From Micromonospora sp. KC723 (GTDB lineage: Bacteria; Actinomycetota; Actinomycetes; Mycobacteriales; Micromonosporaceae): a DNA stretch of 64,000 nucleotides. The notes under the pieces were generated by a model, which searched no databases, was not told the DNA's origin, and saw only the letters and a list, made by a program, of their open reading frames with translations. Where the stretch lies: assembly GCF_004348595.1 (NCBI RefSeq), contig NZ_SMKD01000007.1, positions 17,161 through 81,160 on the forward strand, written 5' to 3'. The position numbers were made by a program, and so were the translations under genes. Positions 18,922 to 27,602 of this stretch are shown here, piece after piece. Position 1 is the stretch's first letter; each line of letters begins with the position of its first letter.

Positions 18922-19408
18922 CTTTTGGGCGTTGGAGTCGTCGCCAGCAGATGATGGCGCAGGCAAGGGTGAGGAAGGCTTCGTGGATGTCGTCGCGGAT
19001 CTCCTAGCGGATGCGCAGGCGGCGGAACCAGTGCAGCAGGGCGATGGTTTGTTCGACGACCCACCGGCGGGCGCCCAGGCCGGAGCCGTGGCCGACTCCT
19101 CGTCGGGCGATGATCGGGTTGATGCTTTTGGCTCGTAGCTGTTTGCTGTAGCAGTCGTAGTCGTAGCCACGGTCGGCGTAGATCTCTGTTGGTCGCTGTC
19201 GTGGCCTGCTGCGGATGCCCCGGATACGGGGCCTTGTCGACCAGGGGCATGAGTTGGGTGACGTCGTGGCGGTTGCTGCCGGTCAGTGCCGTGGCGAGGG
19301 GGATGCCGCCTGCGTCGGTGATGACGTGGTGTTTCGAGCCCGGGCGGCAGCGGTCGACCGGGCTCGGACCGGTTTTGGGCCGCCCTTGAGCGTCCGCACA
19401 TGACCAGA
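18922..19408 (-). mobile_element. IS5-family transposase remnant (C-terminal half, frameshifted)
   Basis: The minus strand encodes, in broken frames, KTGPSPVDR, GSKHHVITDAGGIPLATALT, a gap-shifted ADRGYDYD-type catalytic Asp region, and GLGARRWVVEQTIALLHWF with the DDE glutamate. The N-terminal half is absent and several frameshifts and a stop are present, so it cannot make transposase. It abuts an IS110 remnant on the other strand. Confidence 0.82.
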
Positions 19409-19411
19409 CGC

Positions 19412-19690
19412 CGCCTCGCGTCAAGCTGATCAATGAACTCGAGGGGATCGACAAGAAGATCAAGGCCGCGCGGAGAAGGACCTCAAGGAGCTGGTGGTCG
19501 CCCGCGGCTGCACCCTGATGCAGCTGCACGGCATCGGCCCCTCAGGCGCGGCCCGCCTACTGGCAGACGTCGCAGACATCAGCTGCTTCGCCGACCGCGA
19601 CCGGTTTGCCTCCTGGAACGGCACCGCGCCCCTGGACGCCTCATCCGGCGACCAGAAGCATCACCGTCTCTCCGCGCCGGCAACCGGCGG
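19412..19690 (+). mobile_element. IS110-family transposase remnant
   Basis: The plus strand carries the C-terminal transposase segment of IS110-type enzymes: LMQLHGIGPSGAARLLADV, FASWNGTAPLDASSGDQ and HRLS, then a frameshift before the expected RAGNRR. Upstream residues (KLINELEGIDKKIKAA) are also shifted. Only about 90 of some 400 residues remain. Confidence 0.8.
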
Positions 19691-19739
19691 AACAGCAGCC
19701 CACCACTGACGGAGCAGTGGGCTAAGAATCGCTTCACCT

Positions 19740-20219
19740 AATCAAGAGCGCCCGGCTACGCCGGACGCACGCGCACGCGCTACAGCCGTTCCGGCCCCGC
19801 GGGCACGCGCCCACGCAACAAACCGCCCAGACCCGGCAGACGCAAGCAACACCAGACGGGGCGTGGCGGCCAAGCCGTCGCGCTCCGGCCAGATGCAGTC
19901 GCCGTTCGTGCTGCAATCCACCGAGGTGATGAAGACCAACAACCCCCTCGCCAGAGCTTCGCCCGTCGTTACGTCCGGGATCGACACCGCGATGCTGCGC
20001 GCCGCACCATCGGCACCTTTTGACCGCTGCCAGGATCAGGCCAGCAATGATCTATAGATTTGCATACGCGCGGAGAAAGTGACACCAACCGTGACAGCAA
20101 CCCACAGGAACAGCAAGGGCCAATGGCGCACAAGGGAGTGGAGCCACTACCGACGGCAGTGGCTCCACTTTGTGATCAATGCGATGGGAAGAGCCGTCAC
20201 CCAAGAGCCGCCGTAAGCA
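19740..20219. other. Gap between IS remnants and toxin locus
   Basis: About 480 bp without a convincing gene. A minus-strand frame at 19742-19987 (MSIPDVTTGEALARGLLVF...) has no recognisable domain or clear ribosome site and may be a remnant. The only firm element is the hairpin at 20137-20169. Confidence 0.5.
20137..20169. terminator. Terminator hairpin downstream of the toxin-immunity operon
   Basis: A perfect 12-bp stem (20137-20148 with 20158-20169) and nine-base loop, about 50 bases beyond the immunity gene stop. It is well placed to end the minus-strand LamG/RHS/immunity transcript. Confidence 0.75.
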
Positions 20220-20615
20220 CTATTTATGCCCGACTCTAATCGAACTCACCGGAGGCAGGGAGAGCGGCATCTCGTCCGTCACCCAAGCGAATTCGAGAGA
20301 TGAGAGTCGTCCTCCTGAAAGCCAGACAAGCAGCTCGCCGACATAGTTCTCAGCCTCATCGTAGACGTGTGCATCGACCGGCAGCACTCCGTCCGCCACT
20401 TGTGCAGCAGGCAGATCGACTGATATGTCGAGATCGATACTCGGCGACCCGCTCGGCTGCCACCGAGCCGACACCTTCGCTGAGTCAAGCTGCGCCCTAA
20501 GTTCTGCCACACCAGGGACGCCGTCGACCAAGATCGCCCGGATGACCTGGTGCTCGAGGGCAGTCAGGGGGCGAGGGAGCTCCTCACCCCGACCGGTTTC
20601 TAGATGGATACTCAC
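20220..20615 (-). CDS. Probable immunity protein for the RHS toxin
   Basis: A 131-aa acidic soluble protein. It opens with a helical, Leu-rich segment (LTALEHQVIRAIL) and continues with strands, including AENYVGELLVWLSGGRLSSLEFAW. No signal peptide is present. Its GTG at 20615 overlaps the TAG stop of the RHS toxin by one base, the classic toxin-immunity layout that guarantees co-production. The fold resembles short proteins found beside actinobacterial toxins, but I cannot name the Imm family; the role is inferred mainly from position. Its base composition is more A/T-rich than the core genes. Confidence 0.7.
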   Translation of the reverse strand: MSIHLETGRGEELPRPLTALEHQVIRAILVDGVPGVAELRAQLDSAKVSARWQPSGSPSIDLDISVDLPAAQVADGVLPVDAHVYDEAENYVGELLVWLSGGRLSSLEFAWVTDEMPLSLPPVSSIRVGHK

Positions 20616-23600
20616 TACGACGCCCCAGGGAACTTCGATGGAATAAACGCGGTTCCTATTCGAGGCACACCATTGACCACTGCCCCTCGAATTGTCACCG
20701 TCTCGCCATAGATTTCACGCTGCACTTCGAAAGGGCCCTGCGCAGGAAGCCCACAGGTACAGCGCAGGCTATCGGTGATTGCACGCATCGCTTCGGACCT
20801 GCCTCCCGCAGCAGTTACAAGATCTCCGAATCCGTGCTTTGCGGGGTCAATTACGTGCTCCAATTTTTGTGGCGTGTTAGCAAGATCGAATGCCTCATCT
20901 AACGTCGACTGGCTCAGCGGAGTGCAGCCATTGGTGTTGTGGACCAACACCGGCGTGGTGCCGGCGAGCACATAGTACGTGGGGATGCCGTCAACGCTAA
21001 GGTTATACGCCAAGGCAATCTTGGTGGCTTTGGCGTCGAAGCTCTTTACCTTCGCTACACCGCTGGGAGTGCGCAGCAGGTCACCAGGATCAAGTTCCTC
21101 AGCACCCTGCCACGCCTGGTCGGACTCGTTCCAGAACGGGTGGTCCTCCGTGGTGACTACCGCGCCACGTTCGGTCACCAGCACATAGAGTTGATCCTCG
21201 TGTACCCATAGCTTCGTAACTTTCCGGTGCCCTGATTCGCCAGTCTCGGGATCGGCAGCGAGCACCTCGTCGCCGACCTCGATCTTGCTGATCGCCTTTC
21301 TGCTGCCGTCAGCCATCAGAACTTCGGTGTCACCACTGAAGCTACACGCAGCCTTAATGGACCGTCGGAGAAGAGATTTCCCAACGGGCCCCACTAGCTT
21401 GCCAGAGGGGACGAAGCCAACGGCGGTCCAGACGCACCCCGAGACCTTGCCTTTCGTGCAGTCCTGCACATCGGTGATCCCGAGCAGATCCAAGAGGGCT
21501 CGCTGCGTCTGCTTCGACCTTGCTTTCCGCAGTGCGGCACAGACTTCGGGGTTGTTGTAACAGAACACGAAGTTCTCGACGACCTCGCGCTGAAAAATAT
21601 CGAGGTTCGTAATATGGGTGTAATACCGGAATTGCGCCCCCGTTTCAAGGGTCAAATAACCCGGACCCGGCATCGGACGACCGTCTTCATCGGACTTGCC
21701 CGTCCAGGTTCGGGGATCAGCGGAGTTCTCCTCCTTCTTTCCTCCGCAGGATGCTGGCCAACAAGGGTTGTTCTCCTTGTTCTTGTTGTTTCCTTTTTCG
21801 TCACCTGGGCGGTAGTTGTCGCAGACGTCGCCGTCCTCGACACACGGAGTCATTCCGCTTGGGTCGCTCAACGTCACCGGACTGTCGACGGAGTAGGCGT
21901 ACGGGTTCCAGTGCCGAGGGTCCGAGAGGACCATGATCGGGTCGACCGCGACGAACTTGCCGATCGCAGGGTCGTACGGCCGGGCACCGATGTGGGTCAG
22001 GCCAGTAACGTTGGAGCCACCGTCGATCGTGCCGCCGACGAAGCCGAGCTGGTTGGACCAAGCCGGCGGTGGCGTGCCGCGGGAGCCACCGTACGGAGTC
22101 TGCCGCCGCTGGGTGATGGTTTGGTTTCCGGAGGCAATGCTGAGTTCCTGGGTGCCCTGGTGGTCGGTGATCAGCCAGGTGATCCCGGTCCCCGGCATCC
22201 GCATGCCGATCAGCTGACCGAGGTGGCTGTAGTACCGGGTCGCCGTCTTGGAGCCGTCGGTGGTCGTGTACCGGATCTCCATTCCCGGCAGGTACAGCGT
22301 CTTGCCGGTGGGATCGCGCGCTATAAGGCGGTTGCCCTCGGGGTCGTACAGGTAGGAGTGGTTCTTGCCACTGTCGGTCAGGCCTACCAGCTTGCTCTCG
22401 CTGTCCCAGGTCAGGACCTGGCTGCCCGTGCCGCCGGGGCAGGTGTTGTTCACCGCTGTTGCCGTCGGACGGCATGTCATGTTGCCGGCGGCGTCGTACT
22501 GGTAGTTGCGGGTGCCCGCGCCGGTCCCGGTGGTGGCCACCTGATGTACGCCGTGCGGCTGGGCCTTACCCAGGTCGGGGTACTTGTAGGTGGATTCGGT
22601 GCTCGCGGTGCCATGCTTGGTTTCCGTGACCCGGTTGCCGGACGACTTGCCGATCGGGTCATACGTCCATGAGTGCCAGTATGGTGCCGGACCGCCGAGT
22701 TCCGTCTCCGTCGGCGCCGCGTCGCACCTTCCCGAGGTCGGGGTCCATGCCTGCGTCAGGCGTCTGGCGTAGTCGTGGCCGAAGCACTGCACGTCGGCGG
22801 TGCCACCCACCGGAGTGTCCGCGATCCGGATGATATTGCCCGCGGGGTCGTACCCATAGTTGGCGTCAGCCACCATCTGCGGGGTGACCTGCCGACTCGT
22901 CACGACGTCAGCCAGCCGGCCCGTGCTGTCCTCGTAGCTCCAGGCGCGCTCAAGGAAGTTTTGCGCAGTCTGCTGGTACTGGATGAGACCGACCTGACCG
23001 AGCGCGTTGTAGCTGGTGTCGGTGACATATTGCCCCGCGTTGGGCCAGTTGGTCTTGACCTGCTCGGCCAGGCCGGTCGTCGAGTTGTAGGTGAAGGTGA
23101 GCTGCTCGGCGCCGAGACCACCGGCGTTCGGGTACGTCGCGGAGCCGAGCGTGACGCCGTCGGCCTTGTAACTACGGGTGAAGCTGTAGGTGCCGTTGAG
23201 CCCCGTCTCGGTCGCCGGAATGACGTAGTCCTCGCCCAAGGACCGGTACATTGGGCTGTAGCCTCGTACCCGCACCTTGTACTCGGTGGTGCCGTTGTTG
23301 GTCCACCGGCTGCTGGAGGCAGGCATTCCCTTCGCGCCCGTTGGGTCGTACGCCCAACTGGATCGCAGATTTTCCGGAGCGATGGACCCCTCGTATACGG
23401 CGTCCTTACGGCCCAGGCTGTCGTAGCGGTAGACCAGCTTCTGCTGGCGAGCGTCCAGCGTGTATTCGAGTTCACCGTTGTCGGCATACTGGGACTCCGT
23501 GCGCCCCTTGTCGGGATCGACAGCCAACCGCTGCCGGCCTCGGACGTCGTAACCGTAGGACCACTCGTTCCCGGCAGAGTCCTTGACCGAGGTCAACTGG

Positions 23601-26600
23601 TTCTTGCGGTTATAGGTGTAGATGCTGGCGTCGTAGGGACCGGTAAAGGATCGGTCCGCGTGCTGCCGGACCTCCACGGTGTTGCCCCGGGCGTCGGTGA
23701 TCGAGGTGGTCGCGGTGCCGCCCTCCGGCGGGGTGACGTACACCCGGTCACCGCCGTAGGCCGTGGTGGTCCGCCACTTCTCCTGGCCGCTGGTGGTCTG
23801 GATGCTCGCGGTCGTCCGGCCGGCCCGGTCGTACTGGTTGACCGTCTGGATGTTCGCTTCCCACGCCGCGATCGACCTCAGGGTCGTGCCGGGCGCGACG
23901 TTGGGGTCGCGGTGGCTGGCGTTGGCGTTGGCGTAGGCAACCCGCCCGGCGGCGTCGTACACCGACTCGCTGAACACGGTCCCGCCGCCGGACGCTGCCG
24001 ACGTCTGGGTCTGCCGCGGACGGAGCATCCCGTCATACAGCGCGTAGCTGGTGACGTAGCTGCCCTCGGGGTTCAACGCCCGCGTGGTGACCGCGTTGAC
24101 GCCGCCACTGTTTCGAAGGGTGTACGTGTACTCGGTGGAGGGAGTGCTCGTCGGGTTGGCCGGATCCGGACCGATCGAGCGGTTCGGCAGCCAGACCTTC
24201 CGCAGCCGGCCGAGGCCGTCGTATCGCAGGTCGGTGGTCTTGCCGTTGGCATCGATGGTGCGCTTCGGCAGCCCCCAGGCCGGCTCCATTTCCTGAGTTG
24301 ATTTCCAATCCAGGTGGTTAGTGGTCTCCACTTTGGTGACAGGGCCACCCGACGCCGGGGTGTACGTCGTGATAGTCCTGTTGTTGCGCACGTCCGTGGA
24401 CTCGCGCACCCGGCCGTGATCGTCGTATACGGATGTCCCGGTCGTCAGCCAGTCGGTGCCCCCGGACTCCGACCACCCCTTCAAAGTTTCCGCCCTGGTG
24501 GGGTTGCCCTTTGTGGGCGGAACGCCGTACGCCTTACCGTCATACGAGGTCCGCACGTCGCTGATGACGTCATCCGCGCTTTTCGGAGCCGTGCCGCACG
24601 GCAGGGCGATGGTCTCCACCCGCACTGCGGTGGACAGGATGTTCAGGTCGGTGTTGCGGGCGTAAGTGGTGCGGATGCACTGCTCGTCACCGTCGGCTGC
24701 GACGTTACCCAGGTCGCTGGAGGTGGCCTCCATGCCGTACGAGTCGAAGGTGCTGGAACTCTTGACGACCCGCCAGCCGCGGCCGGCATCGAGCTTCACC
24801 GCGTCCCAGGACGTTTCCACGCCGGTGTAGCGGGCGTACGTGGTGGTGGTTCCCATGTCGCGCATCGCGGTGTGCGGCGACTGCCAGCCCTGGTTGACGG
24901 AGCGTGAAACGATGTCGGTGTCGACACCGTTGTAGGTGATTTGTTCCCGCACCTGCCCGGCCAGCGCATCATGATCGTTGACCTGGCCAGCGTCCGCGAC
25001 GTCGACCACGTCGCCGTCCCCGTTCAGGTCCACCCCGCGTAGTGTGACGGTACGGGTGCCATCACTGGGTGCCGCCTTGTCGCCGTGCATGCCGCGGTAG
25101 TAGCGGGTCTCGGAAAGGGTTTCCTGGCCATCGGCGCCTTTACGGACCCGAATTCGACCGTAGCCGCGGTAGTCCGACCAGGTACGGAACTTGTCCTTGG
25201 TCATGCCGTCGTCGTCGGCGTGGTGCCAGGCCGCGCCATCGAGGTACTCGTATGCGGTGATGACGTCAGTCCCGCCGCCGGTCCAGTCGGACTCGAAGAC
25301 CCGCTTAACGACGTACTTGTGGAAGTAGTCTCTCTCGATGGCCTTCGTAAAGGGGTTTTCCGTCAGCACCGGGTAGCAGCGGAGCGTGTTGCTCTGTGGA
25401 GAGGTGGGCATCGGACCGTCGGTGTCGCACTCCGGGTCGGAGTACTCGACGACGATCCTTCCGCCGGTCTCGGTCCAGATCGTGTTCAGCCGCATCCAAT
25501 GCATCGGCGGCTTGCCGTCGTCGGTCTTGTCGACTCGGTTGGGGCGCTGCACCCAGTCGAAGTTGACCTCCGGTAGATCGACCCTCTCGCCGATGTGGCC
25601 GGTGTGCCGGATCGACTCCAGCCACATGCCGTCTCGCGAGCCGTCGCCGTTCTTGGGAAAGTTGTGGTCGAGGCTCCAGCTCTCCACGTCACCGGCGACC
25701 CCGGCGACCTTCGTCGTGATCTTCGTGAGCCGGCGGGTCGACCAGAACGTCGGCGAGTACTTGCCCTCGCAACTCGCGCCCGTGCACTCCTGGTCCCACG
25801 GAGTGTCGGGCCAGTGTGCCTCGTCGTGCGTGGCGCAGCCTGACCTGCACCGGTCTGAGGTGGTGAAGAAGACCTGCGCCGTCGGGGTGACTGACCGGTC
25901 GGTGGTACCTCGGTCCCAGGTGCCGTAGTCGATTCGGGTCAGGTGCGACGCCCGGACGTAAGAGACGTCGTTGCTGTCGGTGACGTTCGCCGCGTACTTG
26001 TTGGTCTCCTGGTCGTACCAGAACGACATGGTGCCACCGCGCGTATCGACGACGTAGTCGAGGTTCCATCGCCATGCCTGGTTGCAGTGGGCTGCGGCGA
26101 AGGAGGCGTTGTCGCAGGGCTCGTCCTTGTGGTTTCCGTAGACGCGGACGGTGTCGGTGGAGGCGGTGTCGATGGTCTGCCCCGGCAGGTCGTCACGGCC
26201 GAAGAAGTACTGGGTCCCGTCGGCGGCGGTGACCTTCCAGTACTCACCGTTGTCGTCGCCGTTCGAGCCGCCGGTCAGTTTCTCAACCTTGGACGCGTCG
26301 TCGCTCTTCGGGCGCCACTCACCGGTCTTTCCGTCCTTGACCAACTCGGTCGACCGGCCGTTGAGCGAGAGGACGGCGTTGTCGGTGCCCCAGCACTGGT
26401 CGCCGACCTGGTCGTTGTTGGTCGCGCCGTTGGCGGTGTCGTGAAAGCACGGCACGTAACGCCGTTCGATGAAGCCCGGGTGGTATTCGAAGCCTTCACC
26501 GATCCAGGAAGGCTGGTTGTTCGAGGCGTCGCTGCGTCCGTCGACCGCACTCGACGAGTAGGCGAGGCTCACCTTCGGCGCCGGACCGGTGGCCGGGGGG

Positions 26601-27517
26601 ACCCGAATGGGATACGACCAGGAGAAGTCGCCGCTCGATCCGCCCGCAGTCCAACTGGAGGACGCCTGGAGTGGGGTCGCGGAGTAGTCGCCGGTCGAGC
26701 CGGAGGGGGCGGCGGCGAGGGCGACCAGAGTTGAACCGTTCGCCGGAAGAGTCGAGCCGTTGACAGCACCCGGCTGCACGTCGACATCCGCCGAAACCCG
26801 CCTCGCGGCAGGATCGTTGTGGGAGGGCAGCGGGCGGCCGCTGCACTGTGGCAGGTCCGGAGTGGTAAGCGCACACTCCGGCAGCGCCACCAGGCGCAGA
26901 CGGGTCGACCAGTCCGCACCGAACGCCGACTCGAAGCCCGAGTAGTCGACACCGACTCTCAGCCGCCCGCCGTGCTCCACACCGTCGGCACGCGCGACTC
27001 GGACGACAAGCCCGTTGCGCCAGCCCGATGCCACCTTCGCCCGGTCGAGCACCTCTACCCTGGCCCTCCCCACGGCAGCGGTGGAGGCGGCGACCCGGGA
27101 TTCGGCGCCGGACGCGGGACCGACCCAGACGGGAAGCTTGCCGACCCTGGTGCTCGCCACAGGCACCTTGGCGGCGGCGCCCGCCGTCCGAGCAGTGTTC
27201 GCTGGGACGGCCGCCTCCGCAGTGCCGGCGGTGGGCCAGGTCAACGTCGTGGCGGTGACGCTGTCCGCTCCCTGGGACATGTCAGCCGGTCGGGGCTTCG
27301 CCAGTACTTCCTTGCTCGTCACAGCCTTTGGCTGGCTGAGCGTCAGGCGGGTCGGTTCGGCGGCCCTGGCTGGCTGCGGCGTGGCGGCCAGCAGGGACGC
27401 CAGTACGACAGGTGTCAGGGCGGCCGACAGGCCGAGCCGCAGGCGACTGCCGGGGAGCCAGAATCGGGATCGCGAATCGTGCCGGGTCGAAGCGACCGGC
27501 GGCATACCTACGGACAT
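20615..27517 (-). CDS. RHS/YD-repeat polymorphic toxin with pretoxin Hint domain
   Basis: A 2300-aa secreted protein. ATG 27517 has GGAGG seven bases before it, and a signal peptide ends near ATPQPARAAEP (about 48). A long N-terminal shell region includes SLAYSSSAVDGRS near residue 315. YD/RHS repeats (YDGLGRLRKVW, YDRAGRTTASI, YDVRGRQRLAV) span about 1080-1760. The RHS core ARPYDPAIGKFVAVDP to LSDPSG lies near 1850-1885. A Hint autoprotease (about 2057-2190) begins CSFSGDTEVLMADGS and ends VLVHN-T, for release of the last roughly 110 residues. That tip (LEHVIDPAKHGFGDLV...TIRGAVVNGVPRIGTAF) resembles RNase-type toxin tips with a lead His. The toxin would be cocooned inside the RHS shell. Confidence 0.9.
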   Translation of the reverse strand: MSVGMPPVASTRHDSRSRFWLPGSRLRLGLSAALTPVVLASLLAATPQPARAAEPTRLTLSQPKAVTSKEVLAKPRPADMSQGADSVTATTLTWPTAGTAEAAVPANTARTAGAAAKVPVASTRVGKLPVWVGPASGAESRVAASTAAVGRARVEVLDRAKVASGWRNGLVVRVARADGVEHGGRLRVGVDYSGFESAFGADWSTRLRLVALPECALTTPDLPQCSGRPLPSHNDPAARRVSADVDVQPGAVNGSTLPANGSTLVALAAAPSGSTGDYSATPLQASSSWTAGGSSGDFSWSYPIRVPPATGPAPKVSLAYSSSAVDGRSDASNNQPSWIGEGFEYHPGFIERRYVPCFHDTANGATNNDQVGDQCWGTDNAVLSLNGRSTELVKDGKTGEWRPKSDDASKVEKLTGGSNGDDNGEYWKVTAADGTQYFFGRDDLPGQTIDTASTDTVRVYGNHKDEPCDNASFAAAHCNQAWRWNLDYVVDTRGGTMSFWYDQETNKYAANVTDSNDVSYVRASHLTRIDYGTWDRGTTDRSVTPTAQVFFTTSDRCRSGCATHDEAHWPDTPWDQECTGASCEGKYSPTFWSTRRLTKITTKVAGVAGDVESWSLDHNFPKNGDGSRDGMWLESIRHTGHIGERVDLPEVNFDWVQRPNRVDKTDDGKPPMHWMRLNTIWTETGGRIVVEYSDPECDTDGPMPTSPQSNTLRCYPVLTENPFTKAIERDYFHKYVVKRVFESDWTGGGTDVITAYEYLDGAAWHHADDDGMTKDKFRTWSDYRGYGRIRVRKGADGQETLSETRYYRGMHGDKAAPSDGTRTVTLRGVDLNGDGDVVDVADAGQVNDHDALAGQVREQITYNGVDTDIVSRSVNQGWQSPHTAMRDMGTTTTYARYTGVETSWDAVKLDAGRGWRVVKSSSTFDSYGMEATSSDLGNVAADGDEQCIRTTYARNTDLNILSTAVRVETIALPCGTAPKSADDVISDVRTSYDGKAYGVPPTKGNPTRAETLKGWSESGGTDWLTTGTSVYDDHGRVRESTDVRNNRTITTYTPASGGPVTKVETTNHLDWKSTQEMEPAWGLPKRTIDANGKTTDLRYDGLGRLRKVWLPNRSIGPDPANPTSTPSTEYTYTLRNSGGVNAVTTRALNPEGSYVTSYALYDGMLRPRQTQTSAASGGGTVFSESVYDAAGRVAYANANASHRDPNVAPGTTLRSIAAWEANIQTVNQYDRAGRTTASIQTTSGQEKWRTTTAYGGDRVYVTPPEGGTATTSITDARGNTVEVRQHADRSFTGPYDASIYTYNRKNQLTSVKDSAGNEWSYGYDVRGRQRLAVDPDKGRTESQYADNGELEYTLDARQQKLVYRYDSLGRKDAVYEGSIAPENLRSSWAYDPTGAKGMPASSSRWTNNGTTEYKVRVRGYSPMYRSLGEDYVIPATETGLNGTYSFTRSYKADGVTLGSATYPNAGGLGAEQLTFTYNSTTGLAEQVKTNWPNAGQYVTDTSYNALGQVGLIQYQQTAQNFLERAWSYEDSTGRLADVVTSRQVTPQMVADANYGYDPAGNIIRIADTPVGGTADVQCFGHDYARRLTQAWTPTSGRCDAAPTETELGGPAPYWHSWTYDPIGKSSGNRVTETKHGTASTESTYKYPDLGKAQPHGVHQVATTGTGAGTRNYQYDAAGNMTCRPTATAVNNTCPGGTGSQVLTWDSESKLVGLTDSGKNHSYLYDPEGNRLIARDPTGKTLYLPGMEIRYTTTDGSKTATRYYSHLGQLIGMRMPGTGITWLITDHQGTQELSIASGNQTITQRRQTPYGGSRGTPPPAWSNQLGFVGGTIDGGSNVTGLTHIGARPYDPAIGKFVAVDPIMVLSDPRHWNPYAYSVDSPVTLSDPSGMTPCVEDGDVCDNYRPGDEKGNNKNKENNPCWPASCGGKKEENSADPRTWTGKSDEDGRPMPGPGYLTLETGAQFRYYTHITNLDIFQREVVENFVFCYNNPEVCAALRKARSKQTQRALLDLLGITDVQDCTKGKVSGCVWTAVGFVPSGKLVGPVGKSLLRRSIKAACSFSGDTEVLMADGSRKAISKIEVGDEVLAADPETGESGHRKVTKLWVHEDQLYVLVTERGAVVTTEDHPFWNESDQAWQGAEELDPGDLLRTPSGVAKVKSFDAKATKIALAYNLSVDGIPTYYVLAGTTPVLVHNTNGCTPLSQSTLDEAFDLANTPQKLEHVIDPAKHGFGDLVTAAGGRSEAMRAITDSLRCTCGLPAQGPFEVQREIYGETVTIRGAVVNGVPRIGTAFIPSKFPGAS

Positions 27518-27602
27518 CGACAACCTCCGCCGTCGAGGGGTGGGCGGGATGATGGAAGGAAGGGTGCAAGCCAGGGCTCGCGCCGCACGAGCTTTTGTTG
27601 GC

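Noticed and set aside
20945..21347. Self-splicing intein in the RHS protein
   Set aside because: The Hint fold lies just before the toxin tip with no C-extein homologue, which is the pretoxin-Hint arrangement used for release rather than splicing.
22673..24301. 542-codon plus-strand frame inside the RHS gene
   Set aside because: It is antisense to well-formed YD repeats and has no recognisable domain of its own.
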